Of a stretch of DNA of 11,870 bases, positions 1-7,511 are shown piece after piece. Origin of the DNA: an uncultured Lachnospiraceae bacterium (lineage in GTDB: Bacteria > Bacillota > Clostridia > Lachnospirales > Lachnospiraceae); assembly GCA_949346185.1 (NCBI GenBank), contig CASGVX010000034.1:1-11870 (forward strand). The letters run 5' to 3'. Numbering within the stretch: the stretch's first letter is position 1; each line of letters starts with the position of its first letter. The position numbers and the translations under genes were made by a program. The notes below the pieces were generated by a model. The model was given only the letters and a program-made list of their open reading frames with translations, was not told the DNA's origin and did not search any database.

Positions 1-170
1 GCGTCCTCGTCAAAATAGCTCTCTTTCAGCTTTAGGTAGTACTGTTTCCTAGGGGATAGGTTGACCCGGGCGTAGCGTGTTATGATATCATGCAAAATCA
101 TTCCTCCTGCTGTGAGAAGTATTGCCAGAATGAGCAATAAACTAGTTATGAGCACTTTTTTTACTTTCAA
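1..170 (-). CDS. N-terminal fragment of a membrane-anchored protein, cut by the window edge
   Basis: An open frame of 57 codons runs off the left edge with no stop. It starts at TTG (170-168), which overlaps the TGA stop of the GT2 gene (TTGA, 170-167), the sort of overlap that gives translational coupling. An AAAGGACG ribosome binding site at 187-180 lies 9 bases upstream and supports this start. The protein begins with a short basic stretch (KVKK), then one hydrophobic segment at about residues 6-27, then a polar region rich in Tyr, Lys and Arg. This is the layout of a signal anchor with the body outside the cell. There is no lipobox cysteine in the visible part. I do not recognise the family. 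As the next gene of a polysaccharide operon it could be a processing enzyme or another surface protein, but too little is visible to say. Coding is well supported; function is unknown. Confidence 0.7.
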   Translation of the reverse strand, partial: MKVKKVLITSLLLILAILLTAGGMILHDIITRYARVNLSPRKQYYLKLKESYFDED

Positions 171-913
171 GATGTCATCCGTCCTTTTCGATTCCTATTT
201 CGTATATATACGTTCATCGTGCTAAATACCATGATAAACATATATAATATGGGTTCAATGATGCCGAAGTGCATGCTTTTGCCGCCATTTCTGGCATGCA
301 TCACCGCAGGGGTTTCTTGGATGTTGAAGCCTAGAAGGGACATCTGGACGATCATGTTGGCATCAGGATAATTGGTGTCGAAATTATCAAAGTGGGAGTA
401 GTAACGGAATACTTTTTGATTCATTCCCTGCAGTCCGGAAGTAGGGTCGGTGACGGTCATCTTGCTGGTCACTTTGATAAATCTGCGAAAGAAGCGGATG
501 GCAATTTTTTTTGCCCAGGAGATGGCAAAACTCTGGCTGTTCTTGTGGAATCTGGTGCCAATGACCAGATCCGGCCTGTTTTCTCTCTTAGTGAGCAGCT
601 GATAAATCTGGGAGATGTTGCAAACGTCGTGCTGCCCATCGCTGTCAATCTGGATTAGGTAGCGGTAATTTTCTGCAACGGCGTATTTGTACCCAGTCTG
701 CAGTGCCGCGCCATAGCCCAGATTATAGGGATGGTTGATCATGGGAATCCCCAAATCCCTGACAATGGACGGGGTGGCATCGGAGGAGGCATCGTTAATC
801 ACCACCACGTCGGCAAGTTCCAGAATGGAAGCATCCTTGAGCTTTTGAAGGAATATGCCAATGCTTGCCTCTTCATTGTAGGCAGGAAGTATGATTAGTA
901 AGTCTTTTTTCAT
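167..913 (-). CDS. GT2 family glycosyltransferase, DPM1-like
   Basis: This 248-residue protein has the GT-A fold signatures of family 2: PAYNEE at residues 10-15, NDASSDAT at 40-47, the YNLGYGAALQTG segment at 63-74, and the metal-binding DSD at 90-92 (IDSDGQ). Members close to dolichol-phosphate mannose synthase transfer a sugar from a nucleotide donor to a polyprenyl phosphate on the inner face of the membrane. The exact donor and acceptor cannot be read here. One hydrophobic segment near the C-terminus (about 216-236) could hold it at the membrane, followed by a basic tail. The ATG at 913 is chosen; an in-frame TTG three bases earlier (916) is possible, because the AAAAGGAG site at 932-925 is 8 bases from the TTG and 11 from the ATG. 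DPM1-like GT2 genes are often found near DUF2304 genes, as here. It could provide a lipid-linked sugar to the GT-C-like protein encoded upstream; that link is inference. Confidence 0.9.
   Translation of the reverse strand: MKKDLLIILPAYNEEASIGIFLQKLKDASILELADVVVINDASSDATPSIVRDLGIPMINHPYNLGYGAALQTGYKYAVAENYRYLIQIDSDGQHDVCNISQIYQLLTKRENRPDLVIGTRFHKNSQSFAISWAKKIAIRFFRRFIKVTSKMTVTDPTSGLQGMNQKVFRYYSHFDNFDTNYPDANMIVQMSLLGFNIQETPAVMHARNGGKSMHFGIIEPILYMFIMVFSTMNVYIRNRNRKGRMTS
180..187 (-). promoter_or_regulatory. Ribosome binding site fixing a TTG start
   Basis: AAAGGACG matches seven of eight bases of AAAGGAGG and lies 9 bases before the TTG at 170-168. It sits inside the last codons of the GT2 gene. 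It is the main reason for choosing the TTG over later GTG or ATG codons in the same frame. Confidence 0.55.
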
Positions 914-1021
914 CAATCCAAGATCTCCTTTTCAATTTATTATTAGAATTAGGGTGTCGAAAGTCCATTTTATAAAAATAGCCAGCCAGGGAAACTTAGA
1001 CCTTTTGACCCACTAATCTTA
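914..1021. other. Spacer between the GT4 and GT2 genes, the longest in the window
   Basis: About 108 AT-rich bases separate the two genes, whereas all other gaps are 70 bases or less. On the minus strand it holds a TTTTATAAAA stretch that resembles a -10 element, but no -35 element at normal spacing, and an AAAAGGAG ribosome binding site at 932-925. A short hairpin (CTAAT-CTT-ATTAG, 1013-1025) overlaps the GT4 stop but has no T-run after it, so I do not call a terminator. A weak internal promoter is possible but not shown. Confidence 0.35.
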
Positions 1022-2233
1022 TTAGAAAAGAGCGAGAAAGGCCTCTAAATCCTCTTGATGACGCAAATCCTTGGAGGCGCTGGCTTCCTCGAATGCCCTG
1101 ATTCTTTCTGGCTGTCCCAGCAATGCTTCTATGCTGTCCGCAATGTTTTCGGCGGACAGGGGAATGAGGATTCCGCTGTCCCCCGGAATTATTTGTTCCC
1201 GGTTGCCAGTGCAGTCAGAGGCGATAATGGCCTTTCCAAGCACCTGGGCTTCCTCGATAGCGATGCTCTTTCCCTCGAAGCGTGTGGCGTGAATGTACAA
1301 ATCCGCCTTCCTAATATAGGGATAGGGGTTCTGCTTGCTGCCTAGGAGAAAAAAGTGCTCCTCCAGTCCGGCATCTCGTATCTGGGCTCGGAGTTCCCGC
1401 TCTAGGGAACCCTCTCCCAAGATGAACCAGTCCACATCCAGTCCCCGGTTCCGCAGTAGTCCTAGGGCAGGGATGGCAATGTCATAGCCCTTTTGATAAT
1501 TCAGTCTTCCCACGGTGAGCAGTTTGTATGTGGCGGTGCTTGTGAGAAAAGGGGAATCTGCAGGGATGTCATCCCGATGGCTAAGTTCCCGTATCCGTTC
1601 CACGTCGATAATGTTTCGGAACAGGGCAAGCTTTTCCCGATGCTGGGGATATACCTTGAGGAAACTCTCCCCAGCCTCCTCAGACACGGAAAAAACTTGG
1701 TCAATCTGATTGTAGGCATCCAAATCCAGAGAGGCGCTGTATCCCGCCTTTTGATAGTCTATATGGACAAAGGAGACCTTTTTCCTTGCCCGGACTGCGT
1801 CTGCCACAAAGTAGGTGCTGGCTCCCTCCAGATACGCCACTGCTAAGTCATATTCCTGAGCAGGTGCGGGAGTGCCTTGGGAGATGACCCGCCACAGCAA
1901 CTTATCCAGACGGATTTTATCCTTCATCTGAAGCCTTAGGTTTCGGAAAAGGTATCCCAGGAGGGCGAAACCCCGCAACCGATAAAAGAAACACTTTGCC
2001 GTGGTGCCGATTAGTGCCAGCTGTCCCCCCAGTGATAGGACGGAGCGGGCTTTAGGATGCCTGTTCAGGATGTGCACGTGCTCCGGCACTTCCTGAAACA
2101 TCTCCCCCCGGTTTACCAGAGACAGCAGGGAAATATCATATTCCTCCCGGGGCAGGGCATTCATCAGGGCGATCAGCGCCCGCTCGGCTCCGGCCCTACC
2201 CATGGTGTTCATGACAAATAATATTGTTTTCAT
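1022..2233 (-). CDS. GT4 family glycosyltransferase
   Basis: This 403-residue protein has the GT-B layout of family 4. The N-terminal Rossmann half opens with ILFVMNTMGRAGAERAL (residues 4-20), a glycine-rich acceptor-side loop. The C-terminal half carries VGRLNYQKG (241-249, with the usual donor-phosphate Arg and Lys), LGEGSLE (272-278) and the EX7E motif at Glu320 and Glu328. It should be a retaining transferase that uses a nucleotide sugar at the inner membrane face; the sugar is not predictable. Its ATG overlaps the stop of the DUF2304 gene (ATGA, 2233-2230), so the two are probably translated together. It is much diverged from the PelF of this locus and lacks PelF's long N-terminal insert, so it is not a duplicate polymerase. 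It could add side sugars or start the chain, or could belong to a neighbouring glycan pathway. Confidence 0.9.
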   Translation of the reverse strand: MKTILFVMNTMGRAGAERALIALMNALPREEYDISLLSLVNRGEMFQEVPEHVHILNRHPKARSVLSLGGQLALIGTTAKCFFYRLRGFALLGYLFRNLRLQMKDKIRLDKLLWRVISQGTPAPAQEYDLAVAYLEGASTYFVADAVRARKKVSFVHIDYQKAGYSASLDLDAYNQIDQVFSVSEEAGESFLKVYPQHREKLALFRNIIDVERIRELSHRDDIPADSPFLTSTATYKLLTVGRLNYQKGYDIAIPALGLLRNRGLDVDWFILGEGSLERELRAQIRDAGLEEHFFLLGSKQNPYPYIRKADLYIHATRFEGKSIAIEEAQVLGKAIIASDCTGNREQIIPGDSGILIPLSAENIADSIEALLGQPERIRAFEEASASKDLRHQEDLEAFLALF

Positions 2234-2619
2234 GGCTCTGTGCCTTTCTCTTTCAATGATAACTGCTGGATTTGCTCTTTCAACTGCTCGATCTGCCTGT
2301 TCTGCAGGGCAATCTGGGATGCCAGCTCCTTATTCTTCTTGGTTAGGATGGATAAGGACTTGAAGCATTGGAACAGGATCACGTAGAGCATGATAATGGC
2401 AATAGCGAAAATGATTGCCGGGGGGTATTCCGTGTTAAATAGGTTGGATAGGATATAGGTCAGCTGGGGAAAGATGCCGCCTAGGATAATCAGGATGCAG
2501 GGAAGCACCCAGAGCAGCGCATGGGATTCCGTAATCTTTTTCTGGATGGCTGCCAGCAGCACTACGCCTAAGAGCAAGGCTCCTAGGGTGATAATGGTAA
2601 TCTGTACGATCAGTGTCAT
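2230..2619 (-). CDS. DUF2304 family small membrane protein
   Basis: This 129-residue protein has three hydrophobic segments (about 4-25, 33-55 and 66-86), followed by a cytoplasmic coiled-coil tail (about 92-124, rich in Lys, Glu and Gln). The pattern KKITESHALLWVLP near residues 27-40, a Tyr-Pro-Pro before the third segment, and the total length match DUF2304 proteins. These are commonly encoded beside GT2 or other glycosyltransferase genes. Their molecular role is not established; they are presumed to anchor or assist the transferase. The start ATG overlaps the pelG stop (ATGA, 2619-2616) and the stop overlaps the next gene's ATG, so it is embedded in the operon. The AAAGGAGG site at 2635-2628 supports the start. 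Confidence 0.85.
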   Translation of the reverse strand: MTLIVQITIITLGALLLGVVLLAAIQKKITESHALLWVLPCILIILGGIFPQLTYILSNLFNTEYPPAIIFAIAIIMLYVILFQCFKSLSILTKKNKELASQIALQNRQIEQLKEQIQQLSLKEKGTEP

Positions 2620-4109
2620 GCCCTTTTCCTCCTTTTCTTATTCGATTCCTGCGCTGTCTCCTCCGGCGTATCATCTGCGGGATACACTTTGCTGTCGGGC
2701 ATTCTTTCGTGTCTGGAGGGAATCAATTCCCCTTGGCAGAAGATGTGCTCATCTAGATTCCGCTCCACCCATCGCAGGCGGAAATAGGCCACCGTCCAGC
2801 CACAGAAGGCGCCCGCAAAGGTGCCGATGCCGTACCAAATGGGCTGGAAATCTCTGGCAAAGTAGCTGATGACCCCGGTCACAATCAGGAATGTCAGGGT
2901 GGTCATGGTTGAGCCTGTGGTATCATTAAAGTAGTATAGGAATATGATACAGGAGTACAGGAGGAATATGACGAAATATCCCGCCGCCAGACAGGGGTAA
3001 ATTTCCGTAATCTGCCCGGCAAAGCCGAACATGGGAAGGAATACCATGCAAAGCAGATAGATGATGACGGAGATGGTGAATTGGTTTCTCACCACGTCCA
3101 TCAGCTGGTAGGACATGAGGGAGAACATGCGGTTCTTCGCCTTGGTGATGTCAATCAGCCGTCCGCCGATGACTGCCTCGGAGTATGCCTTGTACCGCTC
3201 GTGGAAGTGCAGTTCGATCTGAGCAATCAAAATCACGCTGGCAGAGATATTGGTGAACATGGCGATGCAGGTGGCCATGTCGTAAGGGGGATAGCACACG
3301 TAAGTATTTTTCACCACAATGTGGTCTTCCATGGTCCAGAAGATGAAATTGTGGATATACATGCCCAGTGTGTATAGGAAGTTTGTGACTGGCAGCTGCC
3401 AGTAGGTCTTAAAGTATGCCAGAAAGTCAAAATACCGCTTGTTATTTCCTTGGAAGTATCCCTTGATATAGGCGCATTCGCAGATGGCTATGGTGCAGAA
3501 TCCGATGGCGATGGACAGCAGCATGGAGTAGCCGGTCTCTGCCCGCAGCACTTTCACCAAGAGAAGGGAGAGCAGCACCGTCACGGTAATGCCGATGGCG
3601 AAGAAAAGGGAAATCTTGCCGTAGTCCTTGGTGATGGACAGAAATAGCATGGAATAAAATGTCAGGCACAGGGCGATATAGGCCATATAGCAGGTAAATA
3701 CATAGATGGCTCCAATCCCTCCTGCAAAATGGGCGTAGAGGTAGAAGGGGATGCCCACCAGGCTGCTGAAGGTGAGGTTCAGAAAAAGTCCTCCGTAAAA
3801 ACAGGGGAGGATGGCATCGTACCGCTCCTCGAAAATCCGATCGGTGATATATCGTGATATCACCGAATTGAATGGGGAGGTGGTCAGAAGGCCGAAGATA
3901 AATATATACAGGATGCTGCTGGAGAATAGGACTCTGTTGGCATAGATTACGTTGCTGTAATCCAGCAGGTTGTACATGACTAGGATGCCGCCGATAATCA
4001 AAAACATGGGGGCGATGGTGGTCATGGTACTGAGAATCATGCCAAAGGCAGTGGACGATATGGTCTTTTTCTCAAATGATTTATGTATGGTTTTTCCTAA
4101 GCTAGCCAT
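2616..4109 (-). CDS. pelG: PelG-like polysaccharide transporter (MOP/Wzx-like)
   Basis: This 497-residue polytopic protein has about 12 to 14 hydrophobic segments spread over residues 18-445 and a polar cytoplasmic tail (about 455-497) ending in KKRRKRA. The N-terminal segment GMILSTMTTIAPMFLIIGG, FGLLTTSPFNSVISRYITD at about 72-90, CYPPYDMAT at 272-280 and the late YYFNDTTGS segment (392-400) read as the PelG family. PelG is a member of the MOP flippase superfamily that moves the Pel chain across the cytoplasmic membrane as part of the PelD-PelE-PelF-PelG complex. Its gene follows pelF as in known Pel loci, separated by a 70-base spacer. An AAGGGA-type ribosome binding site sits just before the ATG at 4109. 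Its stop overlaps the start of the DUF2304 gene. Nothing is truncated. A perfect inverted repeat lies within it at 3841-3866. Confidence 0.92.
   Translation of the reverse strand: MASLGKTIHKSFEKKTISSTAFGMILSTMTTIAPMFLIIGGILVMYNLLDYSNVIYANRVLFSSSILYIFIFGLLTTSPFNSVISRYITDRIFEERYDAILPCFYGGLFLNLTFSSLVGIPFYLYAHFAGGIGAIYVFTCYMAYIALCLTFYSMLFLSITKDYGKISLFFAIGITVTVLLSLLLVKVLRAETGYSMLLSIAIGFCTIAICECAYIKGYFQGNNKRYFDFLAYFKTYWQLPVTNFLYTLGMYIHNFIFWTMEDHIVVKNTYVCYPPYDMATCIAMFTNISASVILIAQIELHFHERYKAYSEAVIGGRLIDITKAKNRMFSLMSYQLMDVVRNQFTISVIIYLLCMVFLPMFGFAGQITEIYPCLAAGYFVIFLLYSCIIFLYYFNDTTGSTMTTLTFLIVTGVISYFARDFQPIWYGIGTFAGAFCGWTVAYFRLRWVERNLDEHIFCQGELIPSRHERMPDSKVYPADDTPEETAQESNKKRRKRA
2628..2635 (-). promoter_or_regulatory. 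Ribosome binding site of the DUF2304 gene inside pelG
   Basis: A perfect AAAGGAGG lies 8 bases before the ATG at 2619. It is within the last codons of pelG, so the very basic end of PelG (KKRRKRA) is partly dictated by this site. Confidence 0.7.
3841..3866. repeat. Perfect 10-bp inverted repeat inside pelG
   Basis: TCGGTGATAT (3841-3850) is repeated exactly as its reverse complement (3857-3866), with a 6-base loop ATCGTG between. It encodes SVISRYITDR in PelG. In RNA this would be a stable hairpin. No T-run follows on either strand, so it is not a standard terminator. It may be chance or a structure acting on translation or mRNA stability. Confidence 0.6.
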
Positions 4110-4179
4110 GAAATCCCTTCTTTCTATATTGCTATATGGTAGTGCCGCTGAAAAGCGTCAATGCCGCCTCGAGGGCATG

Positions 4180-5634
4180 TCAGTTTTGTTGCGGAACCTC
4201 TAGGGGAACGCCGGAAATATCAGCCATCTTCTGGTACAGCCCCTGATAGGTCTCCCGCATCTGGGATAGCTGGTACTTCGCCATCAGCCGCTGGTAGCCG
4301 ATTTCTCCCATCTGCTTTGCCGTCTCCCGGTCCCTCGCCAGTTTTACCATGGCATCGGCAAGTCCTGCCACGGACATGGTGTCTGTCACGATGCCGGCAA
4401 TGCCTAGGGCATCGTCCCCCTCGCCATAAATCAGCCCCTCGCAGTTGCCTACGTTGGTGGCGATGGCAGGACATTTTGCGGCAAATCCCTCCAAGATGGT
4501 CAGAGGCTGCCCTTCGCTGATGCTGGATAGGATGGTGGCATCCATCCTGCCCAGATATTGGGTGACATCTATCCTTCCCGTGAAAATTAAGTCTTTAGGC
4601 TGGAGAGATTCCACTAGGGCAAAGACTTCTTTTGCGTAGGGATCCTCCTCCTCCCAGGGTCCCATAATCCACAGTTTCAGGGAGGGTTCTCGCTGCTTTG
4701 CGTAGTAGTATGCATTAATCAGGGTCTTTACGTCCTTGATAGGGGCGATGCGCAGCACGGCTCCGATATTGAAGAAGTTCTCATCCCCCTCCTGTTTGCC
4801 GGGGATATTGGCAAATCGCTCAGGGTCAATGCCGTTGGGCGTCACCAAAGTCTTTTCCTCCGGACAGCCCAGTTCCAGCTGCAGGTTCCTGGCATATTCA
4901 AAGAGAGATGTGACCTGATTCGCTTCATAATAGGCGCAGTTTGACATGGTTTTGAAATAATTGATCCAGATATTCTTGTACACGCCCTGCACCCAGTTGG
5001 CTTTGATGATGTCTTCTTCCCGCTCTCTGGAGTAGATGCCGTGCTCCGAAATTAACAAGGTGCTGCCCTCGTAGAGGATTTTTGCCATGCTTCCCAGAAT
5101 GCCGGCGTATCCTGTGGCCACGCAGTGATATAAATCCGCATGGGGCAGGGGGGTGCGCAGACAGAGGAACAGGGGCAGGTACATGGAGCGCAGGGACCAC
5201 AAGAAGTCGGAGAATGTGACATTTTCATAACTCCGCTGGTATAGTTCCATGGCCATCAGCAGGAAGTCATTTCCCATGAGCAGATCGTTGATGGAAAATT
5301 TCTGAGTGTGGAAAAAGTGAAACACCCCTTTCCAGTCGATTTCCTCGTTCAGCACAAGACTTCTGAGCGCTTGGAAATCCTGTTTTTTCAGCCGGAGTCT
5401 CCGCCGTTTCTTCTTCGCACCCACCCAGTCCACATCTTGGACATAGATCTCGTGGATTTCGCTGACGTTTTCCGGCATTTCATAGACGAATTTGCCCCGG
5501 AGGCTGCGGTCAGCCACAATCGTCAGGATGGAAAAATCAACTTGGGGAAACTGCTTGATCAGGCTGTGCACCCAGCTGGAAACGCCGCCTACCACATAGG
5601 GGTAGCAGCCCTCCACCACAATACAAACTTTCAT
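4180..5634 (-). CDS. pelF: PelF, GT4 glycosyltransferase that builds the Pel polymer
   Basis: This 484-residue protein starts with VCIVVEGCYPYVVGGVSSW (residues 3-21), the highly characteristic opening of PelF. Further signs are SEHGIYSRERE (196-206), TPNGIDPERF (265-274), the GAVLRIAPIKD donor-binding start of the second Rossmann half (291-301) and EX7E at Glu374 and Glu382. Its length is close to that of known PelF proteins (about 500). PelF is a soluble cytoplasmic GT4 enzyme that uses a nucleotide sugar to make the chain and works with the PelD-PelE-PelG membrane complex; native Pel is rich in GalNAc and its deacetylated form. A basic patch, KKKRRRLRLKK at 74-84, is conspicuous. The ATG is set by AAAGGAGG at 5648-5641, 6 bases away. 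The 70-base spacer after it (4110-4179) holds only a 4-bp hairpin and the pelG ribosome binding site. Confidence 0.95.
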   Translation of the reverse strand: MKVCIVVEGCYPYVVGGVSSWVHSLIKQFPQVDFSILTIVADRSLRGKFVYEMPENVSEIHEIYVQDVDWVGAKKKRRRLRLKKQDFQALRSLVLNEEIDWKGVFHFFHTQKFSINDLLMGNDFLLMAMELYQRSYENVTFSDFLWSLRSMYLPLFLCLRTPLPHADLYHCVATGYAGILGSMAKILYEGSTLLISEHGIYSREREEDIIKANWVQGVYKNIWINYFKTMSNCAYYEANQVTSLFEYARNLQLELGCPEEKTLVTPNGIDPERFANIPGKQEGDENFFNIGAVLRIAPIKDVKTLINAYYYAKQREPSLKLWIMGPWEEEDPYAKEVFALVESLQPKDLIFTGRIDVTQYLGRMDATILSSISEGQPLTILEGFAAKCPAIATNVGNCEGLIYGEGDDALGIAGIVTDTMSVAGLADAMVKLARDRETAKQMGEIGYQRLMAKYQLSQMRETYQGLYQKMADISGVPLEVPQQN

Positions 5635-5684
5635 GTCGCTCCTCCTTTTTTGCGTAATCGAGCCAGCAAAACATCGCCCCTTTT

Positions 5685-7493
5685 TTAATCCGACTGCTCC
5701 GTGGCACCGGTGGCCTGCAGGTGAATTACCACGTCCTTATGGTTGGTGGTAATCAGATAGCGGTCTTTCTCGATTTTCTTATAGGTACCTCCCTCCACGG
5801 AAGTCACTTCCTCATTGGTCAGGGTCAGGATAAAGTCTGCCTCCTTGTCAAAGTTGGTGAGAGAGAGGTTAATGATATCATTGTGCCGGTAGGAAACATA
5901 TTTTATGGTCAGGAATTGCCTCGCCTTCTGGTCTGCTTCGGAGATGGTGGTCTGTCTGAAGCATTCTCGAAATTCCTTCCAGTGCGTGGTGAGATAGCGG
6001 GAGAGGTCTTTGGATAGTTTCGTCCAGTCATCCTCCTCGCCTTCTGGGTAGAAGACCTTCTTAAAATCTATGACCGTGGTGCTGTAGCCCAGAGCTGTCT
6101 CCATGCTGCGCAGATAGAGATCCTCCCGGTCTTTGTGGGAAAATCCGTCGATGGTCTTTGTTAGGCACAGGGTGTTGTAGTCGTAGAAGGAAATGATTTT
6201 GTGGTTATAATCCTTCTTTGGCAGTACCAAGGTCTGGATGTCTTTCAGGATGGTATTTTCCTTATGCAGGTACTTGCTGTAGATATTTTCCGGCATATTT
6301 CCCGGATAAAAGCTGGTGAAGGCGTAATTGGGCACCCTGTCCCCCAGATTCTTCTTATCATATTCCAGTTTCTTATAAAAGAAAGGCATGCCAGCCATTT
6401 GTGTTCCGGAAATCCCCAGCTCTCCGGATATTTTTTCGGTTTGGCGGAAAAAGTAGTCAATGCTTCCTCCCAGGGTGCCATTACCCGAATTGTTATATTC
6501 CAGCTTGGGGGCAATCATGCCCGTCAGCTTGTCGCCGGTATTTGACAGGGTGGAGACCAGATCCGGCCATAGCACGTCCGTTGACAGGCTTCGGCTGGTG
6601 TGGTAGTAGTTCTTTTTGATATCCCCTAGATTCTCGTCAGAGAGGTAGGGGAAACTTTCCGTCACCACGCTCTGTGCATTCACTACGGGGTAGAGGAAAC
6701 TATTGTTGGCATCCGCCCACATGGCCGTGTACATGCCCAAGGCAGTGTGATCTCTGAAAAAATCCCAGTTCACCCCGAAGATGAAGCTGTTTTCGTATTG
6801 ATTCCTCCAGATAATGGGCGGAAGCTCTTCATTTTTTATTTTCTGTTTTTTCTGCTCCTTCAGCCTTCCCACCATGTATTTTTTCGTACCGCCTTTTAGG
6901 TAGAAGTAGGGAATGGTCTTTTTTAGTTTCGTGTAATTCGTCTTTCCTCCCAGCAGGAATCCTTCATACAGGGTAACGCCGTCTGTCTTGCAGCTCTCCG
7001 GGCTGATTTCCCTGATGCCTAAGAGATTTCTGAGAATGCTGGAACTGCGCAGCGTATTGGTGTCCGGCAGCTGGGTCATGATGATGTGGATGCCCAGATC
7101 CGCCACGTGCTTCAGAATTTTGTTGTGCTGCGGCGTGGCAATCATTCCACCTGTCACTATCAATAGTTTGCAATTGACGGAAAAATTGTTGTCAAACTCT
7201 TCCAGAGAGGTGAAGCGGCAGAACTCCCGCTTGATATAGACGCACCATTCCATGGCGATCATCACCTCGTTGGAAGTCTCGTCGCCGATTATGGCGGTAG
7301 TGTAGGTGGATTTCTTATTCAAATGTTCTTCCAGAACGGTCTTGGCGGCGGATAATTTCGTGTTGGCTTTCCGAGTTTCGTTGGTGGTAGCCCGGGTGGT
7401 GTATTTTATGGCCACGTTGGAAAACTGGAACAGAAATAGTATGGCTACCATGGTGATGGACATGGTAATGAAGCTGGATCTTGAAATGGTCAC
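5685..7493 (-). CDS. Membrane-anchored extracytoplasmic protein, probable DUF2194 family
   Basis: This 602-residue protein has an N-terminal signal anchor (hydrophobic at about 8-29) and a large polar part that should lie outside the membrane. Residues about 63-160 alternate strands and helices in the manner of a Rossmann or glutaminase-like domain (TTAIIGD, KLLIVTGG, GIHIIMTQLPD). A central region (about 225-520) contains FIFGVNWDFF, FLYPVVNAQ and TSFYPGNMPENIY. A strand-rich C-terminal part (about 525-595) looks like a beta-sandwich. The whole resembles DUF2194 proteins found in clostridial exopolysaccharide loci; that family call is from memory of the pattern. The position before pelF is where Bacillus cereus has the PelA-type deacetylase. 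PelA also combines a Rossmann-like with a deacetylase domain, so this may be a distant counterpart. I do not see the CE4 Asp-Asp or His-x3-His motifs, so activity is uncertain. The start is GTG, fixed by a strong ribosome binding site. Confidence 0.8.
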   Translation of the reverse strand: MTISRSSFITMSITMVAILFLFQFSNVAIKYTTRATTNETRKANTKLSAAKTVLEEHLNKKSTYTTAIIGDETSNEVMIAMEWCVYIKREFCRFTSLEEFDNNFSVNCKLLIVTGGMIATPQHNKILKHVADLGIHIIMTQLPDTNTLRSSSILRNLLGIREISPESCKTDGVTLYEGFLLGGKTNYTKLKKTIPYFYLKGGTKKYMVGRLKEQKKQKIKNEELPPIIWRNQYENSFIFGVNWDFFRDHTALGMYTAMWADANNSFLYPVVNAQSVVTESFPYLSDENLGDIKKNYYHTSRSLSTDVLWPDLVSTLSNTGDKLTGMIAPKLEYNNSGNGTLGGSIDYFFRQTEKISGELGISGTQMAGMPFFYKKLEYDKKNLGDRVPNYAFTSFYPGNMPENIYSKYLHKENTILKDIQTLVLPKKDYNHKIISFYDYNTLCLTKTIDGFSHKDREDLYLRSMETALGYSTTVIDFKKVFYPEGEEDDWTKLSKDLSRYLTTHWKEFRECFRQTTISEADQKARQFLTIKYVSYRHNDIINLSLTNFDKEADFILTLTNEEVTSVEGGTYKKIEKDRYLITTNHKDVVIHLQATGATEQSD

Positions 7494-7501
7494 CGGGAAC
7501 T

Positions 7502-7509
7502 CCTCCTTT
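7502..7509 (-). promoter_or_regulatory. Ribosome binding site fixing a GTG start
   Basis: A perfect AAAGGAGG lies 8 bases before the GTG at 7493-7491 and only a few bases from the stop of the preceding gene (7512). It decides the GTG over later in-frame ATG codons. Confidence 0.8.
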
Positions 7510-7511
7510 CG

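Noticed and set aside
81..90. Palindrome ATGATATCAT as a regulator binding site
   Set aside because: It is short, AT-rich and inside coding sequence; one such site is expected by chance.
1013..1025. Hairpin CTAAT-CTT-ATTAG at the end of the GT4 gene as a terminator
   Set aside because: The stem has only 5 weak pairs and is not followed by a run of T on the transcribed strand.
2474..2869. Plus-strand open frame of 131 codons
   Set aside because: It spans the junction of two well supported minus-strand genes and shows no domain and no ribosome binding site of note.
5635..5684. Possible regulatory element in the gap before pelF
   Set aside because: The 50 bases hold an A-rich ribosome binding site and no clear promoter, hairpin or repeat.
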